DNA of 11,086 nt, taken from Candidatus Sabulitectum sp. GTDB taxonomy: Bacteria > Fermentibacterota > Fermentibacteria > Fermentibacterales > JCC-6. The stretch is taken from positions 1 through 11,086 of the forward strand of contig JAOZRM010000098.1 in the NCBI GenBank assembly GCA_029940175.1. The letters run 5' to 3'. The position numbers and the translations under genes were made by a program. The notes beneath the pieces are model-generated. The model was not told the origin of the DNA, ran no database searches, and worked only from the letters and a program-made list of their open reading frames with translations. Positions 1 to 6,533 of the stretch are shown here, piece after piece. Position 1 is the stretch's first letter. Every line of letters begins with the position of its first letter.

Positions 1-1079
1 TCAACGATACCCACAACGGCTCCGGGAGGTACGGAAAAACTCAGGTCACTGAAGAGAAGTTTGTCTCCATAGGATTTCATCAGGGATTCGGCTTCAATAA
101 CAACCGACCCCAGCCTGGGCCCGGGAGGAAAAACCAGTCTGACCTCTCTTACCTTCTCTCTCTGCCCCTCTGCCAGCAGCTTCTCATAACGGCTGATCCT
201 GGATTTGCTTTTCGCATGCTGGCCCTTGGGGCTCATCCTCACCCACTCCAGCTCTCTTTCAAGGGTTTTTGCCCTGAGGCTGTTTCCCTTTTCCTCCTGC
301 TGAAGCCTTTTGGATTTCTGCTCAAGCCACTGGGAGTAGTTCCCCTTCCATGGAATACCTTCGCCACGGTCAAGCTCAAGTATCCAACCGGCTACATTAT
401 CAAGAAAGTAACGATCATGGGTAACTGCTATGACGGTGCCTTTGTACTGCTGAAGATGTCTTTCCAGCCATGCCACTGTCTCCGCGTCCAGGTGGTTGGT
501 GGGCTCATCCAGAAGCAGTATGTCCGGCTTCTGAAGCAGAAGCCGACACAGAGCAACACGGCGGCGTTCACCACCGGAGATGTTATCAATCACCACATCA
601 GCTGCCGGGCACCTGAGGGCTTCCATGGCCAGATCCAACCGGGCATCCAGGTTCCATCCGTCCACAGCTTCTATCTTGTCCTGCAGATCAGCCTGCCGTT
701 CCGCCAGCAGTTCATAGTCTGCATCCGGCTCTCCGAAGGCAATGCCAATACTTTCATACTCTGCAAGAAGATCAACAGTGTTCTGAACGCCTTCGGATAC
801 AATCTGGCGAACGGTTCTTCCCGGTTCCAGATAGGGCTCCTGCTTAAGAAATCCAATACTGAACCCGGAAGCACAACTGGTATCACCAATTATGTCTGTG
901 TCTTCACCTGAAAGAATCCGCAACAGGGTTGATTTCCCCGAGCCGTTCAAACCGATAACGCCAATTTTTGCACCGTAAAAATAGGAAAGAGATATGTCCT
1001 TCAGAACATACTTCTCCCCATGCCTCTTCGAGACATTGTGCATTGTATAGATAATTTTCTTGTCGTCTATTGTTGCCAT
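1..1079 (-). CDS. ettA: ABC-F ATPase, energy-dependent translational throttle protein EttA (partial, C-terminus off the left edge)
   Basis: EttA is a cytoplasmic ABC-F ATPase that binds the ribosomal E site and gates entry into elongation according to the ATP/ADP ratio. About 359 of the usual ~555 residues are present; the frame is open at base 1. Visible in order: an IYTMH..VSK N-terminus typical of EttA; Walker A GLNGSGKST (residues 43-51); a charged 'arm' region after about residue 95; signature ISGGERRRVALCR; Walker B DILLLDEPTNHLD; switch histidine in THDRYFLDNVAGW; the EttA-specific ELDRGEGIPW.GNYS.WLEQK segment; the basic linker with SPKGQHAKSKSRI; and the start of the second ATPase domain. 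ATG 1079 is the only usable start, because a stop lies in frame at 1125-1127. It has no SD at normal distance: GGAGAG sits over 20 nt upstream. A neighbouring ABC-F paralogue (Uup) is unlikely given the EttA-specific motifs. Confidence 0.96.
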   Translation of the reverse strand, partial: MATIDDKKIIYTMHNVSKRHGEKYVLKDISLSYFYGAKIGVIGLNGSGKSTLLRILSGEDTDIIGDTSCASGFSIGFLKQEPYLEPGRTVRQIVSEGVQNTVDLLAEYESIGIAFGEPDADYELLAERQADLQDKIEAVDGWNLDARLDLAMEALRCPAADVVIDNISGGERRRVALCRLLLQKPDILLLDEPTNHLDAETVAWLERHLQQYKGTVIAVTHDRYFLDNVAGWILELDRGEGIPWKGNYSQWLEQKSKRLQQEEKGNSLRAKTLERELEWVRMSPKGQHAKSKSRISRYEKLLAEGQREKVREVRLVFPPGPRLGSVVIEAESLMKSYGDKLLFSDLSFSVPPGAVVGIV

Positions 1080-1116
1080 AGACGGTATAATACTGAAAGC
1101 ACTCTCCGAAGAACAA
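1080..1116 (-). promoter_or_regulatory. Possible promoter placing transcription start at the ettA ATG
   Basis: On the minus strand a TATTAT box (1092-1087) lies seven bases before the ATG at 1079, with a weak TTGTTC (1116-1111) 18 bp further upstream. If used, transcription would begin at or next to the start codon. That would agree with the absence of an SD. The -35 match is only 3 of 6, so this is a tentative reading. Confidence 0.3.
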
Positions 1117-1239
1117 TACCAGCCTTACCTGTGAAGATAGAGGTCAGTGCTATCAACTGATATAGATCAGCAGTTTGTTTAGAAAAAAACAGAAAAGCTG
1201 ACTGTCTGCCTGAGAGTAAAAATGCACCCTTTTACTGAA

Positions 1240-3054
1240 TCAGAGCACTGCCAGCCTTCTGGTATAGTGAAGGCTCTCTGAGTTCATTCTTACAATGTAA
1301 ATCCCCGAATTCGGTGCAGGAAACTCAACAGCAGTTTCACCTGCAGGAAAAACGGAAGCACATGAATCAACAGACCTTCCCATAAGGTTGAAGATTATCA
1401 GTTCCACCTCTGACTCCTCAGCAAGACTGAAACTTACGGAGAAGACGCTACCTCCCGCAACAGGATTAGGACTTATCGCATTTAGAGAGCTGATGGACTC
1501 CCCTTGACTTAATCCATTTGGATCCCAGGAAACAAGGAACTCATCCAGTAAAGGTGTGACAGAAGAGTCATCCGTGAAAAACCTAACCCTGTACTGAAAT
1601 AATGTATCTCCCGCTGAAACAATATCACAAAGATCACATGGTTCATAAACATAGTCAGTCCAGTATCCCAGATTCAGAGGATGCTTTCCGGTTCTGAACT
1701 GGAAAACAGTTTCAGTCCCGGGAGGTTCTTCTCCGCTCCAATCCACAGCCAGCCATTGAGGTTCCTCCTGCATATTCAAAATGCTGGATGTAGCATATCC
1801 GGTGCGGGGATAACAAGCCAGATTCCACCAGCTTATTTCATCGGAATCAATTGCTGCGGTAAGGATATCAATACTGCCATCGGTATTTATATCTGCAGCA
1901 ACTACAGACGAGGGATCTGAACCCTCAGAGTCGATCAGATGTGCATTCCAAACAAGACCGGGTCCTGCAAAATTATCGTACCAGAAAACACAATTGTTAC
2001 CCCTACCCCCGACAACTACATCATAATCACCATCATCATCAATATCAGAAACATCAACTGTGTATGCTTTGTACTGGTATTCACAAACATCATGTGAAAA
2101 CCAGCTTCCCCCAGCTCCATCCGCGTTCTCCCACCATCTTACTTTGTGTTCAGCAACCGAGGTTGCTAGTACGTCAATATCTCCATCTCCATCCATATCA
2201 CAACTGCATACCTCACTGGCTTCTGCAAAATCTTCATCAATGTAATGCTCTTCCCAGTCAATTCCAGTTCCGTTTGTATTCTCCCACCAGGATATATGTC
2301 CATGACTCCATCTGGCACCAAATACATCTTCATCACCATCACCATCAACATCTGCTCCGCAAACAGATTGAATACCATAGCAGTAATCATCCACGATATG
2401 TGTTATCCAAGCAGTTCCTGCGCCGTCAGCGTTCTCAAACCAACAGAGAAGGTGAAGTTCCATTGAACACGAGAAGAGGTCAATATCTCCATCTCCATCA
2501 ATATCAGAAGAGTAAACGCAACTAGCACCATCAATGCCGGAAGAAACAATTCTTGAGAACCAGGAAGTGCCTGAGCCGTCTATATTCAACCAAATGTTTA
2601 TTCTACCAGTATTTGATGCAGCGCCTGCAACATCCAGATCACCATCTCCGTCAAAGTCATCTGCAATTACCGACTCGGGCCCATCCAGGTAGCCGAGGCT
2701 TATTTTCTGCCAGCTCGTACCTGTTCCGTCAAGGTTCAACCAACAAGCAAACTGGTCTCCATTGCGCGCAGCCCCCAGAACATCAAGATCTCCATCGCTG
2801 TCAAGATCAGCTGCATACGTGGACCATGCAGCGTCAAAATTCGGTTCTACTATTGATTTGTAAGGTTTACTATCTAATTGAAGCATACCTGGATGAAGAT
2901 AACACTCGGCACTAAGTCTGGTGTAAAAACTATTTTGCCAATTTGCTACCGGCCCAAGAACCCCCGGTCCTCCCGACCAGTCGGTCTGGGTAGCCTCACC
3001 GGCATATGAATTCAGCAGCACTCCTAAGAAAATAGCAGAAATAAGAGCCCCCAT
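1240..3054 (-). CDS. Secreted seven-repeat VCBS/FG-GAP propeller protein with C-terminal FlgD-Ig/T9SS-like tail
   Basis: 604 residues, probably exported to the cell surface or medium; ligand unknown. Residues 1-19 are a hydrophobic signal sequence ending SYAG, odd in lacking any Lys/Arg in its n-region. Seven calcium-loop motifs of the form D.D.DGD.D begin at residues 83, 133, 184, 235, 286, 337 and 388, a period of 50-51 residues. Most blades also carry W..N.DG.G..W. The seventh motif (DINTDGSID) is degenerate. Residues ~420-510 form a beta-rich spacer with two close Cys (473, 476). The tail (~527-604) starts ISPNP, contains FNLMGR and ends GIYIVRM...RRLAVL, resembling FlgD-Ig/Por-type sorting domains. 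AGGAAGG (3067-3061) six bases before the ATG supports the start. The family is known for adhesion and polysaccharide-binding proteins; the specific role is not inferable. It is likely monocistronic. Confidence 0.9.
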   Translation of the reverse strand: MGALISAIFLGVLLNSYAGEATQTDWSGGPGVLGPVANWQNSFYTRLSAECYLHPGMLQLDSKPYKSIVEPNFDAAWSTYAADLDSDGDLDVLGAARNGDQFACWLNLDGTGTSWQKISLGYLDGPESVIADDFDGDGDLDVAGAASNTGRINIWLNIDGSGTSWFSRIVSSGIDGASCVYSSDIDGDGDIDLFSCSMELHLLCWFENADGAGTAWITHIVDDYCYGIQSVCGADVDGDGDEDVFGARWSHGHISWWENTNGTGIDWEEHYIDEDFAEASEVCSCDMDGDGDIDVLATSVAEHKVRWWENADGAGGSWFSHDVCEYQYKAYTVDVSDIDDDGDYDVVVGGRGNNCVFWYDNFAGPGLVWNAHLIDSEGSDPSSVVAADINTDGSIDILTAAIDSDEISWWNLACYPRTGYATSSILNMQEEPQWLAVDWSGEEPPGTETVFQFRTGKHPLNLGYWTDYVYEPCDLCDIVSAGDTLFQYRVRFFTDDSSVTPLLDEFLVSWDPNGLSQGESISSLNAISPNPVAGGSVFSVSFSLAEESEVELIIFNLMGRSVDSCASVFPAGETAVEFPAPNSGIYIVRMNSESLHYTRRLAVL

Positions 3055-3156
3055 TGTTGACCTTCCTGAAGGATAAACAAAATATGAAGCCGTGAAAGCT
3101 GAACACCAAATAATTACACGGTTTTCGCCGAAGAAGAGTAATAACAGCTCCTGTTT

Positions 3157-3185
3157 AGGATAGACCTTCTGTCTTTGCCTGTCAA
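3157..3185 (-). promoter_or_regulatory. Sigma-70-type promoter for the VCBS protein gene
   Basis: Perfect TTGACA (3185-3180), 17-bp spacer, TATCCT (3162-3157; 4 of 6). The predicted start near 3150 gives a leader of roughly 95 nt before the ATG at 3054. It is the only good match seen in the upstream region. Confidence 0.65.
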
Positions 3186-3189
3186 CTAA

Positions 3190-3800
3190 GCGAATATGGG
3201 GTTATGGGGAAATGGAAAGTTAAAGCCTGAGCAGTCAGAATAGAAAAAATGACTCTTGGCAGGTCATCAGTTTGAAGGTTGGAACACTTCTGTATGTTGG
3301 ATAGGCAATCTCATTTTATAAAATGGCGTGGTCTTAAAAATGCACCTCCTGCATGTATTGTCATGAGTATGTCACAAGTTGTTGTCGCAAGACGTCACAA
3401 GTTCATTCCCGGATCACATATGCCAATTGATTAGTTTCTCCTGCTCTTGAAATCAGTTCCTTATCCAACATCCCTTTAAAGGTCGCACTGCAAGCTGCCT
3501 GTTCGCATCATAACAAAGTCCTTCATAATCCTGAATTGTGAATTTCGGAAGTGTTATGACATGTTTGCAGTTGGAAATACTCAACTATGATGTTATTCCA
3601 AATGGGCAGACCTGCCCCCTAACCTTACACACTATCAGTGTTCGAATTCGCAAAAAGGTTCTTTTCATAGTTGAGCATGATCTGATAAGAAGGCCGTGCA
3701 TACAACATGGTAGAATCAGTATGGTTATTCAGATTCTCAATATTTGTTGTTTTGGGTTCCAAATGAGATCGAAAGTATCACATGAGAGGCAAAAATATTA
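3190..3800. other. Gene-poor intergenic region with palindromes and direct repeats
   Basis: No credible intact gene. Contents seen: a perfect 14-bp palindrome CATTTTATAAAATG (3312-3325); ATGCA/TGCAT arms just downstream; a direct repeat GTCACAAGTT at 3371-3380 and 3394-3403 (23-bp period); an 11-bp perfect inverted repeat CTCAACTATGA (3580-3590) and its complement (3665-3675), enclosing a GGGCAG-AC-CTGCCC hairpin (3604-3617); and a possible frameshifted small coding sequence on the minus strand (listed separately). An 87-codon plus-strand frame at 3538-3801 lacks an SD and family resemblance and is probably noise. The region could hold a decayed gene or an unrecognised small RNA. Confidence 0.5.
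3403..3584 (-). pseudogene. Possible decayed or frameshifted small gene
   Basis: On the minus strand a frame from TTG 3584 to the TGA at 3453 encodes 43 residues that read like protein (HVITLPKFTIQDYEGLCYD, then ANRQLAVRPLKG). It then runs into poor sequence and stops. The frame reached by a -1 shift continues GMLDKELISRAGETNQLAYV and ends at TGA 3405-3403. The shift point sits on T-TTA-AAG (3480-3474), which matches the X-XXY-YYZ slippery pattern. Either this is a gene relic with an indel or, less likely, a small programmed-frameshift gene. Neither half matches a family I know, there is no strong SD, and chance is possible. Confidence 0.2.
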
Positions 3801-3841
3801 AAAATAGTCGAACACCTCTGAAGCCCCTCTATAAGGGTGTT
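3800..3841 (-). terminator. Probable terminator downstream of tRNA-Gln
   Basis: Read on the minus strand, AACACC (3841-3836) pairs with GGTGTT (3816-3811); an inner CCCT/AGGG hairpin is also possible. The stem is followed by CGACTATTTTT, ending near 3800. It lies 31 nt beyond the tRNA 3' end in the right orientation. The stem is short and its loop long, so efficiency is uncertain. Confidence 0.5.
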
Positions 3842-3871
3842 TGAGGAGGTTTGTTTTGAATGATATAGAAA

Positions 3872-3945
3872 TGGCTGGCGAACAGGGAGTCGAACCCCGA
3901 TTATCGGATCCAGAGACCGATGTCCTGCCATTGGACGATTCGCCA
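3872..3945 (-). tRNA. tRNA-Gln (anticodon CTG)
   Basis: A 74-nt cloverleaf. The acceptor stem TGGCGAA/TTCGCCA pairs fully with discriminator G and an encoded CCA (3874-3872). The D stem is GTCC/GGAC, the anticodon stem TCGGT/TCCGA, the anticodon loop CTCTGGA with CTG at 3913-3911, the variable loop 4 nt, and the T arm CGGGG-TTCGACT-CCCTG. The U1-A72 first pair is characteristic of glutamine tRNAs. One oddity is a T-T mismatch at the loop-closing pair 31-39. It decodes CAG. It stands alone, not in a cluster. Confidence 0.95.
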
Positions 3946-3956
3946 GCGAGGCTGGA

Positions 3957-3985
3957 ATTATCATATATTGGCTACGATCTGTCAA
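3957..3985 (-). promoter_or_regulatory. Strong promoter of tRNA-Gln
   Basis: Perfect TTGACA (3985-3980), 17-bp spacer, GATAAT (3962-3957; 5 of 6). The predicted start near 3950 lies about 5 nt before the mature tRNA 5' end. It occupies the short gap shared with the divergent gene at 4012. Confidence 0.85.
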
Positions 3986-4011
3986 GTATTCTAAATTAGA
4001 AAGGAAAGAGC

Positions 4012-4383
4012 ATGGCTAGAAAGTCCACAGGCATCCTGCCAAATTTCATTGTCGCTGCACTGGTTCTCTATCTTACATCTCTCGTCATGGGGGATAAAAT
4101 GATTTTGTCCGGTTTCTGGGGTCTCCTGATAACTGCAGGAGTTATCGGTCTTCTCAATTTTTTCATTGCTCCGGTTGTTTCGTTGTTAACCTGCCCATTA
4201 CAGATTCTGACACTGGGACTGGCAAGATTTCTGGTAAGCGGATTGATGATTGTTCTTGCTTCACATTTCCTGGACAGTTTTGTAATAGCCAGTTACTGGT
4301 GGGCAGTGCTTGCGGCAATCGTGATTTCCATTCTCACATCAGCCATTGAGAGTCTCTTTGGAGTCAGGAATCGGAAGAACTAA
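4012..4383 (+). CDS. Phage-holin-4-like (YvlD-type) inner-membrane protein
   Basis: 123 residues, a usual length for this Pfam family (Phage_holin_4_2, PF04020). Despite the name, most members are chromosomal membrane proteins of unknown function. Hydrophobic segments lie at about residues 10-26, 32-50, 52-90 (probably two helices) and 93-115. Family-like features are LLNFFIAP (47-54), CPLQILTLGLARFLVSG in the middle, and a YWWAVLAAIVIS segment near the C-terminus. The tail RNRKN is basic, consistent with a cytoplasmic end. An AAAGGA-type SD precedes the ATG at 4012. The last 20 bp overlap the convergent gene at 4364. No phage genes are nearby, so a lysis role is not supported. Confidence 0.85.
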   Translation: MARKSTGILPNFIVAALVLYLTSLVMGDKMILSGFWGLLITAGVIGLLNFFIAPVVSLLTCPLQILTLGLARFLVSGLMIVLASHFLDSFVIASYWWAVLAAIVISILTSAIESLFGVRNRKN

Positions 4384-5071
4384 CCCTGCGTATTATACCT
4401 GCAGGAGTCTGTGCCCTTCCCTGTCCCAGAGGATTATCGCGGAGGATCTTGATAAGCAGATCCCTATCCTTCTCCAGAGGGTAACAACCGAGAATGTTTC
4501 CGCCAAGATCATTTATATCAACAACAGCAACCGCACAGCCGAATTTTTCTGACAGGTTCTTCGAAACGCCTTCGGGATCAAGTGGTGCAAGACTTACAGC
4601 ATTGTTGAATGGCGGAATAGTTCCTTTTGTGGGACCATCGATAGATCTGGCACAGGTACCGGCAATCCTGTAAAAATCTCCCTTTCTGCCAAAGAACTTT
4701 GTAACTCCACCAACCAGTGCAGCAAACAGAATTTTGATAGTTCCGCATTCTCTGAAAGCACATTCCATTGTCTCGGGTATCCCGAGTCCAATCCCTCCGG
4801 GTGTTCTGGTAACATGTCTGCTCAGAAACCTTGCAAGGGGTCTTACATGAAGATCATCCTCTCCAAGAACAAAATACCTGCCCTGGCTGCCACCAACCGC
4901 CTTCTCACTCACAAACAACAAATCGTCGGGCACCAGATTAAGCTCTGCAGAACTAAGACCCTGCTGAATTGCGTCTGCCAGATCATCTCCACGAAGAATC
5001 AATCTGGTTTTTATCGGAATTCTCAACCACTGGAGATTATCAATGACTATTACTGGAGCCTTTGTCTGCAT
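4364..5071 (-). CDS. Coenzyme F420-0:L-glutamate ligase-like protein (CofE family)
   Basis: 235 residues, the length of single-domain CofE-type proteins (PF01996). CofE adds gamma-linked glutamates to F420-0 using GTP. This sequence looks like the subfamily found in anaerobic bacteria that often lack known F420 genes, so its substrate is open. Visible: KTRLILRGDDLADAI (21-35), VSEKAVGGSQGR (54-65), TPGGIGLGIPETMECAFRE (90-108), KFFGRKGDFYRIAG (125-138), a DGPTKGTIPP segment (145-154), DINDLGGNILG (175-185) and DNPLGQGRAQTPAGIIRR (202-219). An AAAGGA SD sits four bases before ATG 5071. The gene starts 39 bp from a divergent creatininase-family gene and ends overlapping the convergent membrane-protein gene by 20 bp. 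Family assignment is strong; enzymatic function is uncertain. Confidence 0.85.
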   Translation of the reverse strand: MQTKAPVIVIDNLQWLRIPIKTRLILRGDDLADAIQQGLSSAELNLVPDDLLFVSEKAVGGSQGRYFVLGEDDLHVRPLARFLSRHVTRTPGGIGLGIPETMECAFRECGTIKILFAALVGGVTKFFGRKGDFYRIAGTCARSIDGPTKGTIPPFNNAVSLAPLDPEGVSKNLSEKFGCAVAVVDINDLGGNILGCYPLEKDRDLLIKILRDNPLGQGRAQTPAGIIRRVSSSDS

Positions 5072-5110
5072 ATATTCCTTTCTCTGAATCTTCTTAAGGG
5101 GGTAGTACTC

Positions 5111-5812
5111 TTGAATCTAATTGAATCCATGTCTGCAGAAGTAGCGACTTCTTCCCATGCGACAATACTGCTACCGGTTGGCAGCCTGGAACAGCATGGT
5201 ACAGAAGCTCCTCTTGGCTGCGATGGATTAATTGCCGAGGCTCTCTGCCGAAAAGCAGGAATGATTACAGCTACGCAAGTACTTCCATCCCTTTTTTATG
5301 GCTATTCCCTTTGCCACACATCCTTCCCGGGAACTTTTTCCCTTTCTGAAGAGACCTACTCAAAACTGCTTGTTGAAATAATCAACGAAGCTGCTCGAAA
5401 CAAATACAAGAGCATTCTCATTCTAAGCGGACACGGGGGAAACAGAAAAAGCGCAGAAAATGCTATCCTGAAAGCAATGGGTACTATTTCTCCAAAGTAC
5501 ATGGGATATTGGCAATTACCGGGAGTTCAGGAACAGGAGGATCGCTTGTTCAATAAATCCGGGTATCACATAACTGCAGCTGAAGTATCAATGGTCTGGT
5601 ACTTGTTGTCAGCATCAATCCCTGGAGTATTCACAGGTACATATCCAGTGGCAGCAAAAGACATTTCAAGTCTTTCCCCGGAGCAGTGGAAAAACGCCTA
5701 CCCCGATGGAGGAGTGGGAGCTGATCTCTCTGATGTCTCCGTCAACAAAGGGCAAATTCTCTTTAACTTCATAGCTGAGTCTCTGGCTGAAACAATCAGG
5801 GAGATGAAATAG
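5111..5812 (+). CDS. Creatininase-family metal-dependent amidohydrolase
   Basis: 233 residues from TTG 5111, normal for the family (PF02633), which includes creatininase, the archaeal FAPy deformylase ArfB and mycofactocin peptidase MftE. Metal-site motifs are ILLPVGSLEQHG (19-30; Glu27, His29), LGCDG (Asp38), LSGHGGN (105-111; His108) and HITAAEVS (143-150; Glu148 at the place of the usual HAGE.ETS glutamate). The TTG start is preferred because AAGGGGGT (5095-5102) sits eight bases before it and the residues NLIES fit the family N-terminus. ATG 5129 has no SD, and the frame's extension back to 4814 lies inside the opposite-strand gene. It is co-transcribed with cutA, whose GTG follows the stop by one base. 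The substrate cannot be told from sequence. Confidence 0.88.
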   Translation: MNLIESMSAEVATSSHATILLPVGSLEQHGTEAPLGCDGLIAEALCRKAGMITATQVLPSLFYGYSLCHTSFPGTFSLSEETYSKLLVEIINEAARNKYKSILILSGHGGNRKSAENAILKAMGTISPKYMGYWQLPGVQEQEDRLFNKSGYHITAAEVSMVWYLLSASIPGVFTGTYPVAAKDISSLSPEQWKNAYPDGGVGADLSDVSVNKGQILFNFIAESLAETIREMK

Positions 5813-5813
5813 G

Positions 5814-6137
5814 GTGAAATCTGAAACCATTATTGTAATGTCTACATATCCCTCTGAAAAAGATGCTCTTGACACAGGAGAACGGGTAGTAAATCTACGC
5901 CTTGCAGCCTGTGCTCAGGTTTCATCCAGAATTACAAGCATTTACCATTGGGAGGGCAAAGTCTGCAGGGAAGACGAGTATCGACTTGTACTGAAAACTA
6001 CCGGAAAACTAGAACCAGAGCTTACCGCATTTCTTAAGAGTTGCCACCCATACAAAGTAGCTGAATTAGTTACAATTCCTTTTTCCAGCATTTCCACAGA
6101 GTATCTGGCATGGATAAATGAGGTTGCTAAACCATGA
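5814..6137 (+). CDS. cutA: Divalent-ion tolerance protein CutA1
   Basis: 107 residues, matching the small trimeric CutA1 family (PF03091). CutA1 is a cytoplasmic, very stable PII-like fold linked to divalent-metal tolerance in E. coli; its real job is unsettled. Family features are MSTYPSEKDA (9-18), RLAACAQV (29-36; the common form is AACVNI), SIYHWEGKV (42-50), KTT (61-63), HPYKVAEL (78-85) and YLAWI (97-101). The start is GTG 5814, one base after the creatininase stop, with GGGAGA near 5799-5804 as SD inside that gene. Translational coupling is therefore likely. ATG 5838 would cut the first strand and is not preferred. Confidence 0.93.
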   Translation: MKSETIIVMSTYPSEKDALDTGERVVNLRLAACAQVSSRITSIYHWEGKVCREDEYRLVLKTTGKLEPELTAFLKSCHPYKVAELVTIPFSSISTEYLAWINEVAKP

Positions 6138-6533
6138 GTATTCATTGAAAAAGACAATCAAATGCTTATTTCCTCATTCACTATCAAGCACTGCTACTTG
6201 CATTGAAGAGTTCAGCCCGGGAAAGTTAAACTGTTTTCCAGCAGACTTAATTACTCTGAGTAGTACACATAATATTACTCAATAGCCTCCATCATCCACA
6301 TATCTTGTGTTGATGAACATGATTCAGTATACTAAGAAGTGGTTCGGTAGAACGCTCATAATCATGGTTGAGTCTTCCGTATTTGGCTTTTTCCGGATCA
6401 TGAAGGTTACTCTAGAGGGAGAGGGCATGGATTGAATTAGTTTTCGCATAAACCGGTGGGGGTTGTATGCGAAATACTGATTCTGTTCTTCGTGCTCATA
6501 GCATGCTACTTGGTTCAACAAAAGGAGAGGAAA
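6138..6533 (+). other. Intergenic/leader region between cutA and the Asp-box protein
   Basis: About 400 nt with no convincing gene. A 65-codon minus-strand frame overlaps it but has no SD or family resemblance. Seen here: short inverted repeats (GGAAA/TTTCC at 6220-6239); an SD-like AGGGAGAGGG (6416-6425) followed almost at once by a two-codon ORF ATG-GAT-TGA (6427-6435); a strong hairpin (6442-6474); and the true SD AAAGGAGAGG (6521-6530). No consensus promoter or clear cutA terminator was found. Confidence 0.5.
6442..6474 (+). promoter_or_regulatory. Strong leader hairpin upstream of the Asp-box protein gene
   Basis: TTTCGCATA (6442-6450) pairs with TATGCGAAA (6466-6474). The stem continues inward as AACC (6451-6454) with GGTT (6461-6464) across a single bulged G, giving 13 bp around a GGTGGG loop. 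No T-run follows, so it is not a standard terminator. It ends 59 nt before the ATG at 6534 and could stabilise or regulate the mRNA. Confidence 0.5.

Noticed and set aside
216..911. 231-codon plus-strand frame
   Set aside because: It is the complement of ettA, whose reading shows all ABC-F motifs.
1941..2525. 194-codon plus-strand frame rich in His/Gln
   Set aside because: Antisense shadow of the repeated Asp/Gly codons of the VCBS protein.
3538..3801. 87-codon plus-strand frame
   Set aside because: No SD, no family resemblance, and it runs across an inverted repeat.
4012..4383. Prophage holin or lysis cassette
   Set aside because: The holin-4 family name is historical; no endolysin or phage gene is nearby.
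4814..5110. N-terminal extension of the creatininase-family gene
   Set aside because: It lies inside the opposite-strand CofE-like gene and does not fit the family N-terminus; TTG 5111 has a good SD.
6324..6521. 65-codon minus-strand frame
   Set aside because: No SD and no recognisable motif; it overlaps the plus-strand leader hairpin and SD.
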